A stretch of DNA of 64,000 bases, taken from positions 40,995,787 through 41,059,786 of the forward strand of contig OY735211.1 in the NCBI GenBank assembly GCA_963457665.1, read 5' to 3'. Position 1 is the stretch's first letter, and each line of letters begins with the position of its first letter. Shown piece after piece: positions 11,100 through 24,300 of the stretch. Below the pieces are notes generated by a model that saw nothing but the letters and a program-made list of their open reading frames with translations, made no database searches and was not told where the DNA came from. The DNA comes from Thysanoteuthis rhombus. Taxonomy: Eukaryota > Mollusca > Cephalopoda > Oegopsida > Thysanoteuthidae. The translations under genes and the position numbers were made by a program.

Positions 11100-11832
11100 T
11101 GATTATGTCAGATGGACTGAACAAAGAAAGCAAGAAGGTTTCCCTTCACATGAACTTCAGCAAAATAAAGATCATGTACAACAAACGTGTCAGAAATAAA
11201 TCCACAGCAATCAAAATCGTAAACACAAAACTAGAGAAAGTAGATCACCACATCTATCTAGGACAATGAATCTCCATGAAATCCTCAAAAAGAGAAAAAA
11301 ATCAAACAGAGAATCAATCTAGGATGGCAAGCTTTTGATTAGGCAAGCTCAACCTCCGGGAACAAGAAAATCCCATTAGTCCTTAGAAGAAGAGTATATA
11401 ACCAACACATCCTCCCAATAGTCACCTATGGAGCTGAAACACAGAACCTAACCAAGAGACCGACCTTCAAATCGAGAAGTATGCAATATGCACATGTAAG
11501 AATCATGCTGAACCTCATATGGAGAGATCACAAGATAGCACAGTATATTAGGAAAAAACACCAGTCCAAGACATCATAGAATCCATTAGAAAACTCAATT
11601 GGCAATGGGCTGGTCATGTTGCACGAAAGGCAGACAATTGATGGACATCACGACTCACAACATGGATCCCCAGAGATCACATGCAAAACCAAGGCCGACA
11701 GAATACAGGATGAAGAGACAAACTAGACAAGTTCAAAAAGTATTGGCTCTGCAATGCCCATGGTAGAGAGGTCTGATGACTCCTGAGGAAGGTCTATATC
11801 GAATGACTGATGATGATGATGATGATGATATT
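11100..11832 (+). mobile_element. RTE-clade LINE, 5'-truncated relic 2
   Basis: Same family, orientation and covered part as 4310-5020. It starts near the region encoding NEESKKVSLHMNFSK-like residues, passes VTYGAET and HGHVAR-like segments, and ends with a (TGA)n tail at 11806-11830. It carries numerous stops and small indels and looks at least as old as copy 1. Confidence 0.8.
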
Positions 11833-12482
11833 TCTATGAAGCCCTAGGATTACATATTTCCAACTTTCACAATTAAAGAAACATGGATTTTTATCAAATA
11901 TTTTTCAATGATGCATATTCCTAATATTTCAATGGTTTTTGATTTGTCAGGGGATGAACTGGATCATTCCTAAAAAGATTTTACAAGTATATTTGAAATT
12001 GCTTATATTTTAGGTACATCAGAAAGTTTTTTTTACACCAAAAATATAATAAAAGTAAAATAAATGATTTTGATAAAACAAATTGAACTATACGAAATCA
12101 TACAAGATACTTTTAATAATGATTCTAAAAAATTCATGATCCTTAGTTATTTGAATCTTTGTTAAATACTGCAAAGACCCTAATAGTAGAGTTGGAATCT
12201 ATGGGAGAAAAAAAATGTACAAAAATTTGATTTCAAGAATTGGAATCTATGAGAGAACAGAAGTCCAAAGAAAAAAATTGATTTCTAAGAGTATTTGCAT
12301 TGGTATATCAAATGGAAAAATAAGATTCCAGAACATTTTTTACTGTTTTTTTTTGTCTACACCACTCTGTAGAACAAATATAAGTAGTAAAGTTTAAAAA
12401 AACAAAAAACAACTCAAATTTAAAGAACAAAAAACCTTAAAATGTTATTTGAAAGCAACCTTTCTCATTCAAATAACACCAC
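11833..12482. other. Region downstream of MBIP, no gene seen
   Basis: AT-rich sequence beyond the MBIP polyadenylation signal. I see nothing in it apart from short A/T runs. Confidence 0.4.
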
Positions 12483-12488
12483 TTTATT
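12483..12488 (-). terminator. MBIP: MBIP polyadenylation signal (AATAAA)
   Basis: A canonical AATAAA on the minus strand about 155 nt after the MBIP stop codon. It is the first such hexamer after the stop and sets a short 3' untranslated region. Confidence 0.65.
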
Positions 12489-12643
12489 CAGTCAAACTGA
12501 AATTCCAAAACTTGACGGCAAATAAAATAAAATCACCAAAAAAGTTCAATGAAATATTTTGGCTTTGAAACATGAAACACCAGTAAAGATTAACAGACAT
12601 GAGGCTGTTATTTAAGAAAAACAATTAAGATGATTCATCTCCT

Positions 12644-12730
12644 TCAAGTGTTGTCTAAATTCAACTGTTTGTTTTTCAGAATATTTCGAAGTCTCTTCAT
12701 TCTTTCATCGATTTCAATCAAACTCAAATC
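12644..12730 (-). CDS. MBIP: MBIP exon 9 (last coding exon)
   Basis: Encodes residues 332-359 and the TGA stop. It holds the second leucine-zipper-like helix (Leu, Ile and Leu at heptad-like spacing through LSLIEIDERMKRLRNILKN), matching the SLAELDEKISALKQALL block of human MBIP. The acceptor is TTTTTCAG and the phase is 0. Confidence 0.92.
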   Translation of the reverse strand, partial: DLSLIEIDERMKRLRNILKNKQLNLDNT

Positions 12731-15700
12731 CTGAAAAATGAAACAAGAAAAAAAATGAAAAAAGTACTGAATTGTAAAGAGTAATTATTCATTTCTACCA
12801 CATATATTGCAAATATGACTCATCTTCATGGTCTTGTATGTATAGAACAACAAACATGTAAATTCATAACGATAACTAAATAATTTTCCTAATCCTGACA
12901 GCACAATTATAATAAAAATTTTACTTCAAAAATTAACATTAGCAATAAGTGCAGTAACAGTATAGATGTGATTATCTATGTACATCAATTCAGTTCCCTA
13001 ATCTTTAATTTGCTTGCCTTAATTTCTAATTTGTTTGGGAAATGATAAAGTTCTGCTCCATATTCTTAAAGCTGTTTTTTTTATAAACAGAAAAAAAAAA
13101 GAAAGGATAAGAAAAATATAATTTTTTGACAAAAATCGAATGATATTGGAGATGATCAAAAGTTATGTCCCCTGTCAGTTTCCTTACCTTATTTGTAGAG
13201 TCTGTGGTTTTGCAAGGACTTGGCTGTATCTTTCTTTTCTTTAAATGTGAAGATTGCATCTGGGATGACAAGAGGAGAAATGATAAAAAATAGAAAAATT
13301 ATTATTTTCAGGTGAAAAAAAATTTCATTAAAAATTATCAGTCGAGAATTATTAAATGAAGCTGCACATATTTTCGATTAAAAATTATTAAAGGAAGCTG
13401 CACATATTTTTTATCATCTTATGATGAAATTTTGCTTACAAATATTTTTCTTATTTATTCAAATAATAAGCCTTCTTTTATTATTTCTATTTTACAGCTT
13501 ACTATTCATGGGTATTTACAAAGCCTACCTTAGTCTGTCACAAGACAATAAGTGTGAAGCACTCATCAAAGATTAAACTCACTACTCAGTAATACACTGG
13601 CTCATTAACCATTACCTTACAGAGACGCAACCAAAACGATTATTGAGCTGAGCTTAGCTTTGACTGACAGAAGTGGAAAAACTAGCTCAGTAACCACTAA
13701 ACTTGACTACCAAGTTCACATGTGCTGGGCACTCAGTGCTAATCAAGCTCACTAAAGTAGCAATAGTTTTTAGGACTAGTTTGTTAATCATTACTTCAAG
13801 CAAGGTATCCAAATTATAGTATTTATGGCATATTCAATTCTGTAGAAAATTGAGGCGTGATTAACAACATAGAGAACTGAATCAGTACAATAATGCCCTT
13901 GGGAAAAGCATGAATCTATCTCTCAACACCCCCCCCCAAACTATGGGTAAATAGCAGGGCATACTGGGCTCAACCTTGGTAGGCAGTCAGTCTAGGAGTT
14001 GGACAACTCTGATTCCAAAACCGGGAAAGTCCCTCATACAGCAGCAAGAGAGGAAAGCAATAGCCAGGACAGGGTACATGTTTCTGAAATGTACAGTTTA
14101 TGGAGTTTTGGTGAAGCTTTGACAGGTCTAGCAAGCTGGAAGAGGATTATAATAAACTGATGAAGTAAAATAAAGGAGAATAAAAATGGACCACTGTTGT
14201 GCAAAAAAGTTAATGTTGAAAGTATTTTTTTAAACTGTCTTATTTGTACTTGATAAACCAATGAACATCTTGGCAAATTCAATTGTATTTGAAAGAGTGC
14301 AGAGGGTATATTACCTGGAGATTGAAATATTCAGGAGATATGCTTTCCAGAAAGAGAATTCTTTTCTCAAGAGCCTTTAGCCTCTCAAAGACTTCTGGCT
14401 TGTCTGAAATGGATTCTGAGGGGAAAAAAAAAGGAGAACATTTTTTTTTTAAAGCAAAAGAAAAGAAGAGACGTTTGTATTTCTCAATAGATACGGAATG
14501 TTCTCTACAAATATATCTATACTATATTACTCTTTCCCTTTATAATCTGTACTGATATTTGAGCTTCCAGTTTGTTTATTTGTTTATCCATTCCTTTTTT
14601 CACACTGAAAATACAGGACATATTGACCTTATATTTGGCATGCAGACTCACAAAAGGTTAACTAGTGTCAAGGGCTACATGAGGTTGACTGCAGAGGCCA
14701 TTCAAGGTTAATAGAGGTTATTTCTATCGAATCTCTGGTTCTAAACATAGGAAAAAATTGATTTTTATATCAGAACGTTCCCGAATCATTCCACTTACGA
14801 TAGAATTATTTTTATACAAGTTTTGGAGGATTTTATTTCATATTGAGAAACATGCATCAACAGTAATAATAAAAATAGAATCAGCATACAGCCGTTCAAA
14901 TCTAATGTTTACAACCCTTCCCCTAAACCTGGAACCAGGTAATCTTTTAAAATTGAAAGTAATTGTTCCATTATTTTTATCAGATGAAGTATTGTAAACC
15001 AGGGCCTCTCAAATTAGGAGATGGAACCCTCCAGGCAAAGTGTTAAGATTATTGGTATTTGCAAAAATATTAGTAAATATTTTTGTCCAGCATTAATAAC
15101 ATAACGAGGGATTTTTATCTCTGTACAAATATTCAATCCTAATCTTAATTGTAAAATGACTCAATGCTGTTCAATAATTTTATGAATAAAAATCTTGTTT
15201 TTGTTAAGTTTGAATTTTAGTAATTTTTTTTCCATAATTAAGACACAGTAAAATATGTTGCAATTTTATTTGAGTGGGTTGGGGTAATTTTTTCCCATGT
15301 TTAGTTACAGTTACATTATGACGAAGTATTAGTGCCTCTTGCTTTGATAACAGAGAGTGACAGGTCGCAAAAAACATTCATCTCATCAGTCACAAATAAA
15401 AAGTTTGAGAAACCTTATTGTAAATAATTATTATTAATTTTTTACAACTATTCAGCTTCATCTTGATTTTTTAGTGGATTCTTATTTCATAGGTTATGAT
15501 TTCTTTTACCAGTTAAAGCAGAAAAATGTATTGAAAATTTGTTTTCTGAAGAATTTTTGTGCTTTTAATCAGTAACACCTCAATTACATTTCAAAAAATG
15601 TCGATTGTTGAAAAAAGAATTTTGGTTCAGGGGGTGGAAGGGGGAGGTCAATGTGAGTATAATGCTGAATTGGGAACTTACTTTCCATCCATTGTACAAA

Positions 15701-16024
15701 CATCTAAAACCTTTTTCAAAAAAGCATGTGGATCAGAAGAAAAGAATAAACTCTCAGTGTAAATAATCTTTTTTCCATGTATTGTGTACGAAGATATATA
15801 TAAAAGAACAGATTTTCTAACTTGCTGTCACATTTTAAGTTATTTTTCTCCCGCTAGGCAATGACATTTATCCTTGCTATTGTCTTATATTTTAGATGAA
15901 AATTTTCCCCCCAAAAAGATAATGCCTGGTTACACTCAACCAACATCATGAGCCAATATGGTAGGGTGAGGCCCACTACTACACTTACTTGGGGAAGGCA
16001 CATGTCCAACAACAGACCTAAAAG

Positions 16025-16094
<70 letters not shown>

Positions 16095-18247
16095 GGAGAG
16101 AGAGAGAGGTGCATATGCACATTTTCAAATATCATTTTACATTCTGTCTTCAGTTTTCATAGTGAATTGTTATTCTATCATAAAATCAAGCGGCAACATA
16201 TATTCTTTTATTTTCATTTTACAAAATATCTTACTGACCAGGAGCCACTTTAAGATGGGCTTCCATATTTTGCAACCTTTCCTCAATTCCAGGAGGGATG
16301 TCTTTGGGTTCCTGCTTGATGGGAAGTCCTCCTGCCACGTTCAGGTCAGAATTGTGCACTACGGAATCTGGCTCACTTTTTACATTGGGCAGCTTTGTCA
16401 TGGAAGGTGTACAACTTAACACTCTCAACTGAGGACCATTGGCATTCACCACTCGAGACACTTGAACCAGGAAAAAAAACAATCAGAACAAAAAAATTAT
16501 AAATCAACAATACCAATATAAAAAATGATATCTAATATTTCTAAAGTGATATTTTGTGCATAGACTTTTACATAAATCAGCACCTAAATAACAAATATGC
16601 ACATATTTATATATATATATATATATATATGTACATTGAAATTACTGTGATCAGCAAATATATTTTGAACAGAAACAATAACATATACCCATATCTATTT
16701 TCAACATATGTATATTATGACACCAAATGAAATTCTCCCCCAAAGGCCCTTCTCTTCTGACACTCTTCAATGGATGAAACATAAGAGAAATATACAGATA
16801 TTGTTTAAAACATTTTAAATCACGTCACAGCATTGTCTTAAAACATGACACCTTTGATCGTTCTTCAAAAACATGCTCAAGAGTCAGTGGAATAGTTCTA
16901 GAAGTAAAAACAGAACAGCTGCCTTGCATACTTAATGTTAAATGGCTTGTGTACGTGAGAGCAAATGAATATGTGAACGAGTGTAAGTTTGTGTGCACAA
17001 GTGTATGTAAGCAAGGGATGATTGGTATTTATACACTTCTTTGACTGTATTATGATTGTAGAGTAATCTTTTGCTATTTGTGGGCTTTGGGGCACCATGG
17101 GGCCCACAAATGCACTAAATCTACAAATAATTTTTGTTTACCACTCTCAATCATTTTGGTCCCCAAGACCCATAAATCAACAAAAGATTTATCATTCCCA
17201 AATTGTAAATGTGCAAATGATTGAATAAATGAATACAGTAAATCATATTGCAAAAGTTTTTGATTTTAAAACTGGACTCCATTTTTTTTTATGGGGACAG
17301 ATCCATCAATTATGGCAAAATCATTTTTTTTTTCCTGTCAAAAGTGTAAAAAGTGCAAGTCAGATGCTAGTAAAATATATACAGATAATTTATAAAAACC
17401 ATTAATTTCATAAAAGTACAGTGCAACAATCATCAACAATTTTTCTTCCTTTTTATACTACTGCTCACCTCCTACTTTTTTAAAATTTTTGTTGCTTCTT
17501 TGAAAAATTTATCCGGGCCGAGTAAGTTGCGATAAAAAATATTATGGTGAAGGTAAATAGTAGCACAAAAATTTTTTAAAATTGTAAATAATGATTCATA
17601 ATGCTACATCTACTAAGAAATAAATAAATTTCCTTACAGTACAGAGAATTCAAAAAAAAAAAAATTTATATACCCTTCAACTAACTGGTTTGCAAGCGTA
17701 AAAAAGTTTTCGCTGAATTTTTTTCTTATTCTTAATAATATAAAGATCATTACAATGCATTTATCATTTCCTAGACATTCTTAACATTTTATGTTTCGCT
17801 TATACTGGACAGTGTATTTTTCTATGAGGTACTTTTTTTTGCAGTACGCTATAAAATATGCCCATTATATTATTCAAGACTGAATCATGAATTATCATAT
17901 CAACTTCTTAGAGATTTTTTGATCAATGGTATAAGAACAAAAGAAATAGCAAAAACAGCAAGTTTATGCAGTTGATAAGACATTCATAACTCAGGTTGAC
18001 TGGTTATGAACAATGCTTTGATGTCTGGTTCATTCTTTAGGGCGATGGATTATCCATTATTTTCACTATCTTTACAATATTTAGTATTATTATTATTATC
18101 TTTACTCTTAGGATTGGATTAGAGTCCACTTGGGTTTGTACACTGAAATTTAAATAGGCAATAGTTGGGTGTCAATCCATTTGATTTTATAAAAGAAAGG
18201 TTTAGTTTCCAATGGTTCAGTGGTATGTTGAGAAATGATTTTGCTGC

Positions 18248-18300
<53 letters not shown>

Positions 18301-21300
18301 GAATTTTGGTTGAGTTCAAGTACAGTTATAAGAAAAAATATTATATTTTGGTATAAATAATTAAAATAAACAGTGTGTGAGTGTATGAACTGTACGCAAA
18401 TCAAGGGGGATAATTGTGTAGTTCAATGTGTTCATTTTTTTTATTGGTGGCATGAAGTTAGGTATTGTTCAGGTAGTTGAATTTACTGTTGGGCCCTTTA
18501 GGTGATAGGGTCTCTAGGTATAATCTACCTGTCTCCATGAGCTTCCATTATTGCAGGGTTTTTGTTGGTGTGTATTTCTCCATTTTTCCAATGGTAATGA
18601 TTTTAGCATCTCTACTGAAATCATGGCCTGCTAAGCAAAAGTGTAGTTCAACCAGAAGTCTATTGTGGCAAATGTTCTCTTACCATGTCTATAATTGTTG
18701 AGTCTAGTATTAAAAGCTTTGTATTGTATATTATAGCTTTTGCAGTTAAAATGATGGTAAATCTCAAAAGTCTTATTAGTTAGAGAACTAGTGAATGTAT
18801 CCATAAATTGTAGATGGTCACAACATGAATTGTTTTTCCAGTGGCCAGATTGACTAATTTTGACTGTCTTTATCGTAGGTGTTTTCTTAATAACTCTTTG
18901 GGGCTGACATTAAGAAACTAAACTTGGTTCCTGGAATAGATGACTTAATTCTAGTTCAAATTTTAGGATGTCTCAACGGTGCTTAATTATTCCAGTTAAT
19001 GGAAGGAAGGATGCTATCAAATGTAGTCGTAAGAGGTATACAATTAGATCTACCCTTGTTAGCTAGTTTTAGGGTGTCATCTTTAGGGACCACAATCCCT
19101 CTGTTAATTTGATCTTTCACTGTCAAATGCCATGTGTCATGAAATGCTGTATAAGTTTATCACTGTTTTTATCTAATTTTTCATTGTCAGGGCATATCCT
19201 TCTGAGACTGAGAGCTTGTGAGTAAAGGAGGTTTCCTTTTAGGTGTTTCAGATCTAAAAGTAGAGATAGTTGTGTGAAGTAGAGGGTTTAGTGTATTCTA
19301 TGGTCGGTAACTATCTATTTTCATCTATAAGAGAATATTAGATTCATTCAAATTATTTGAAGGAATTCTACTTGATGAGTGAAAAACGACTTACCAGCAA
19401 CATGACTTCGGCCACCTGAACGGGCAACGAACACAGCGCTTGTACGGGCACACTGATCACCGTCACCTACAAAACAATTTTTAGACGAAATTAAATATGA
19501 ATGTAAGTTTTTTTCTTTATCAAAAAAAAAAAAAATGAATAAATAAACAAATGGAAACAACTTGAGTCTCTCATTCCTGAATTACTTCCCTTGCTTCATA
19601 CAATTCTTTCCACCAGCAGATAGAGTGTATTAAATATGGACATATATCTTCTTTTTTTTTCAGGGCAGGACAATAGTTTAGCTGGATGAGATAGCTTGAT
19701 TTGATTTAATGCATTTCGTTTTTATATTGCTCTAGTTTTTTGTCTTATCTCAAAGAATTACACTAGGCTACCATTATGTCTGAAGAAATGAAGAAATGTG
19801 CTGCACATGAATGGGCAGACACTCTTCCATGGGGGTCACTCAGTTGGCAGTCAAAATTACGCTTCCTTCAACTTATAGCTCTTTCTAAGGCCAAAAATCA
19901 CCCTTGGAAGATAGATTTCAACCCATAAATGAGATTAAAGAGAATGCAACAAGGCAGCTGATGGCAATCCAGAAGGGGGACTTTACAGACTGCTTTAAAA
20001 AGTGGAAGGGATGTTGGGATAAGTGTGTCAGCTCCCAAGTGAAGTACTTTGAAGGGGAAATCTGGCCAAGACAGTTCCAAGACAAATATTACAACTTACC
20101 ATGTTCTGGGTAAAGGTCAGAGCAAAATTCTCTTCGATTCTCTTCATCTACATCCATACGTTTGCATTCAATAAAAGAAGCAATCCGTCGTTCAATCTGT
20201 TAAGGGGAAAAAAATGAAAAAGAAATTCTAGATAGCTGGACCCATGGAAATATCTTCAATTTTACTAATACTTCAATGTTTGTTTACATATTTCTAAAAA
20301 ATAAAACAACAAAACATTCACATGATAAACAAAGTTTTTTTGTTTTTTTTACCTGTAATTCAAATATTGATTACCCAAATATTTGGGGGGTTACTTTCAC
20401 CTTTTAGGTGGATATCAAGTGCAAAACATCTTATTACAAATTTTCCCTCCAAGTTCTTGTCATCATAGACCCATATTGATATTTAGATTTCAATTCATGA
20501 AAGCAATCGTTATGTCGATTCTGTTGCTAAAGAAATGCTTACTCACCTCAGATTTGTTGGCAACAATTTGTACCAAATTCTTATTGAATGCTGAAACTGA
20601 AGGTCCATTTTGCATAGAACTCTTGTCTGGTGATGAATCTTTAAGGGTTTCATCGGAGGATGACTGTACGACACTCTTTGTAGCAGCAGCAGCAGCATCT
20701 ACCCCATTCTCAGAATGTGTCGATGGTTTCACAGAAATACTTTCAGTGTTCTTGTGAGGGGAAGAAATTGTTTTACAAGAGCCAGAACTATTCTTCAAAG
20801 TCACATTTATCTCCTGAAACCAATATTAAGATGAAATATTATAAATACATTTGTTACAATTACCAAATGAAGAAATATTAAAGACAATAACCATGTATGC
20901 CAGACTATAAGACGAATCATCTATAAGGGTATTTGGAGGACTAGCACCCAATACAACACATCCAAGTCCTATAAGCGTCCAAATTGAGCTTTGGTAGAAA
21001 GCATCCTAGTCATAATATGTGCACATTGAACAGTGTAATATTTGCATAGTTTTTATTTTAACAAAATTTCTGTCTTATATACCAGTGCATATGACACAAT
21101 GAAAAAAATCCAGAAAAAAAAGATAGTATGGTTCGTATGTGTGCTTGTGTGCATTTTATTAGCCAATAATTATGTGGTGGTCATCTTTTTCTAAAGATCA
21201 TTGGCCCTAAAAATGGAAAACAGATTTATGTCTGAACAAAAAATTCATGCTGAAGTTGTACTGAAATTGTGAAGGCATAAATCTTTTAGACTACTGTTTT

Positions 21301-24300
21301 CATGAAGAAAACAAAGTTCATAATTATAATAAGCATAAGATTTTTTTTCCTTTCTTTACTGTGCACTTGAAAATTGCTCTTCAAGGAACATGAGAATTGT
21401 TTATAACTTGTCAATCGAAATTCTTTGGGCGTGTAACCTTGCCAAACATTAACTTCAGGTCAAGCCAGGTATAAGATTCTTTCCTTTTCTCTCCAAGTCG
21501 CATCCTCCCAATCTGGCCTCAACTAACTTAAACTTGGCATTTCCTTGGCAGTCTTCTGCTGTCTACTCTTACGCCAAATTTGTACTTGTATGTATACTGT
21601 TTTGAGGCTGACTTAGGTTCCCGTTAACCAACCCAACTATGTCACTCATATCTATGTATCAATTACGTGTTATCAGTTATGATTCCACATTACTTTCTGA
21701 GAATTGGATCTCATTGAATTCTCTTCCCAATAGCATTTTTGATGAAACAATTGGAAATTCCTTAAAATGAGAATACAAATATTGGTGTGGTGAAAAAGAC
21801 ATATCACATCATCCTGCAGTCTATGTGCAGTTACTAATTAAATAAAACTCCTCAATAATCATTTGTTCATTTATTACAACTTCATTGGCATTTGTCAAAT
21901 CAATTTTAGATTTTACCCGGGATGTTTTCAAATTAAGAAACATGCTTATCTAGATTTTGTGAAGATATCATCAGCAGATTTCTTGACGGCCATGAAATGC
22001 GTGCATTTTTTTCTTTTATTGTAAATAATATCATATATGTCAGATTGACCTGCAGCTGTGATGTCAAATACAATTTTCAGTTTGGCAAAGTAATTTTTAT
22101 GTATTTATTGATATGTACAAATAAAATATTCTTAGAAATTCTACAACACATCCCTCTTATTCTCAAACACTATCAAACCGATCAAGTCTTGGGTACAATT
22201 TCTGCCTTTTTTCTGACTTTTTGCTAGAATGTTTTGGGTTTTTTTTCCTTCTTTTCTTAAAAGAAAAAAAAAAGAAGCTTGATGAGCTTAATTACATTTT
22301 TTTAAATCAATATTAATGCTTACACAGTAATTAGGAAAGTTAGATGATATACATTACAATAGATAAAAAGAAAATGATTGTAACTTTGAGAGTATAGACA
22401 CCAGATACTTCCATGTTCTTACTTACATTCAAATTATCCACAAATTTGTCCAAGGCATGTCTTACATTTTCTACAGGCGGATTTATTTCTGAGGTAACAT
22501 AATTCTCCAAATAGCGCCACACATTTTCATCCTCACCAATGACCTTTATTGAGAGAAAGAAAAAAAAAATCAAGTTGAAATATAAGGAGTACATTTTACC
22601 TTTTATCTCATATTCCAGACAAGAATAAAAAGAATAAACTTTTGATAACAGAGGAAATACAAAACCACTGTAAATTTTTTTTTAAAAACATATTTGAAAA
22701 CTGGTTTTACCATCTTAAAAAGAATGAAGAAACAATACGATGCAAAATAAGTATTTAACAAGATTGACATCCAAATAATTACCAAGGTGTTTTTATTTAT
22801 TCATTTACTTATTTTTGGGGGGGGTCATGCTGAAGGAAAATTAAGTTGAATTGCTGTGTTTTGAATGTTTAACACGGACCTTAACAGTCTGTTGGGTTAC
22901 CAATAAACCAAGGATACACTCATGATTCGGAGTAGAAATTTTAAGCATCCAATATCTCAGTCAGATTGTATACACAACAAACCCTGACCCCCCCCCCCCC
23001 CAATGTACACAGTGGAAATGGGACAGGTGAGCCTGCTTAAAATGAATTATTTCATTTGAAAAGTAAAACTATTCATGTTATCGCTTAATTCAGTTGAAAT
23101 TCTAAATAGAAAAGTGATGTTTCATTTTATGTCACTGAAATCGTAGATCACGTAGACTTTGTGGAACAAGTTATGGGACGGATTGAAAGCATGCAATGGT
23201 CTATAATTAATGACATGAAACAGTCATCATTTTTCACGACAAGCATACATTGATCAAATATAAAAATCATACAAACAAATAGACTAAAGGAAATATTTAT
23301 TTAATATGCCGACAGTTTCAAGAGTCTCCCTTGTTACTCACATATTCTGCTGATTTTTTTTAGGTAATTTTTGCACTAACCGATATGATATCATGACTGC
23401 CTTAAAGGGCAACTAGAGTAACCTCCCTTCGTGTCCCTTGATGGCTGAAAATGGCTAGATTTTTCCACTTTTCATGTCCAGTTACTTTCAGATAACTTTA
23501 TGGCTGAAAATGTCAAATACACTCGAAAATATTGATCGCTGAAATCTTTTGATGTTTGAATTTCATGTTCATAGATATATTACTCAAGTAACTGTATATT
23601 CACAGATTTCAGAAGATTTGTAACTATAAAGTCAGCTGGAAATAAAAATGGACAAATCCAGACACATTTGGACTATAAGTTAGCTGGAATTGAAAAATGA
23701 AAAAAATTCAGTAACATTCAACAACGTTCAACCATCTTCAACGAACCAAGGGAGGCAACTCCTCTTAATATTCAGGGCAGCCAATTTACATCCGTTCGAG
23801 TAAAAATTACCTAATTTTTTAATGTTTAGATAAATTTTCATGCTTTGGGAAAATTATTAAAAACAGGATTCGTTACATTTGTTAACGCAAATATTTTTCA
23901 ATGTAAATATTCAGTAAGTTCTTGGAAACAAATGCATTATAAAATACGCTTTCATGCAAAACATGGGTCAAAAAGTAATCTTCGAATCAATTTGACATGA
24001 TTGTACGACTGAAAATAAAGGAATGGTGTGTACTTCGACTTCAACTGCTTTTAGGGGCAAGAAAGATTAATTCAAAGTTGGTAAGAAAATTAATAGAGAT
24101 GTCAACATGTAAAACACAGCCGTCGGTTTGACTTATTCAACAAAGACACTTTTTTAGGAGGCACTTCGATACCTTGAGCAAGTTTTGGGGGGGGGGGCTT
24201 TTTTTCTCTTTTTTTTTTTTTTTTTTCCTGTCTTACATTTTATGGGCCTCGGTAATTGTGTTTATTGGAGCTCATCCAATTCAAGTTTAAAAGAAATCAA

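Noticed and set aside
16235-16238. GTAAGA at 16234 as the MBIP exon 6 donor
   Set aside because: It would join exon 7 out of frame with an early stop, while GTCAGT 4 nt upstream preserves the conserved zipper frame; kept only as a possible alternative isoform.
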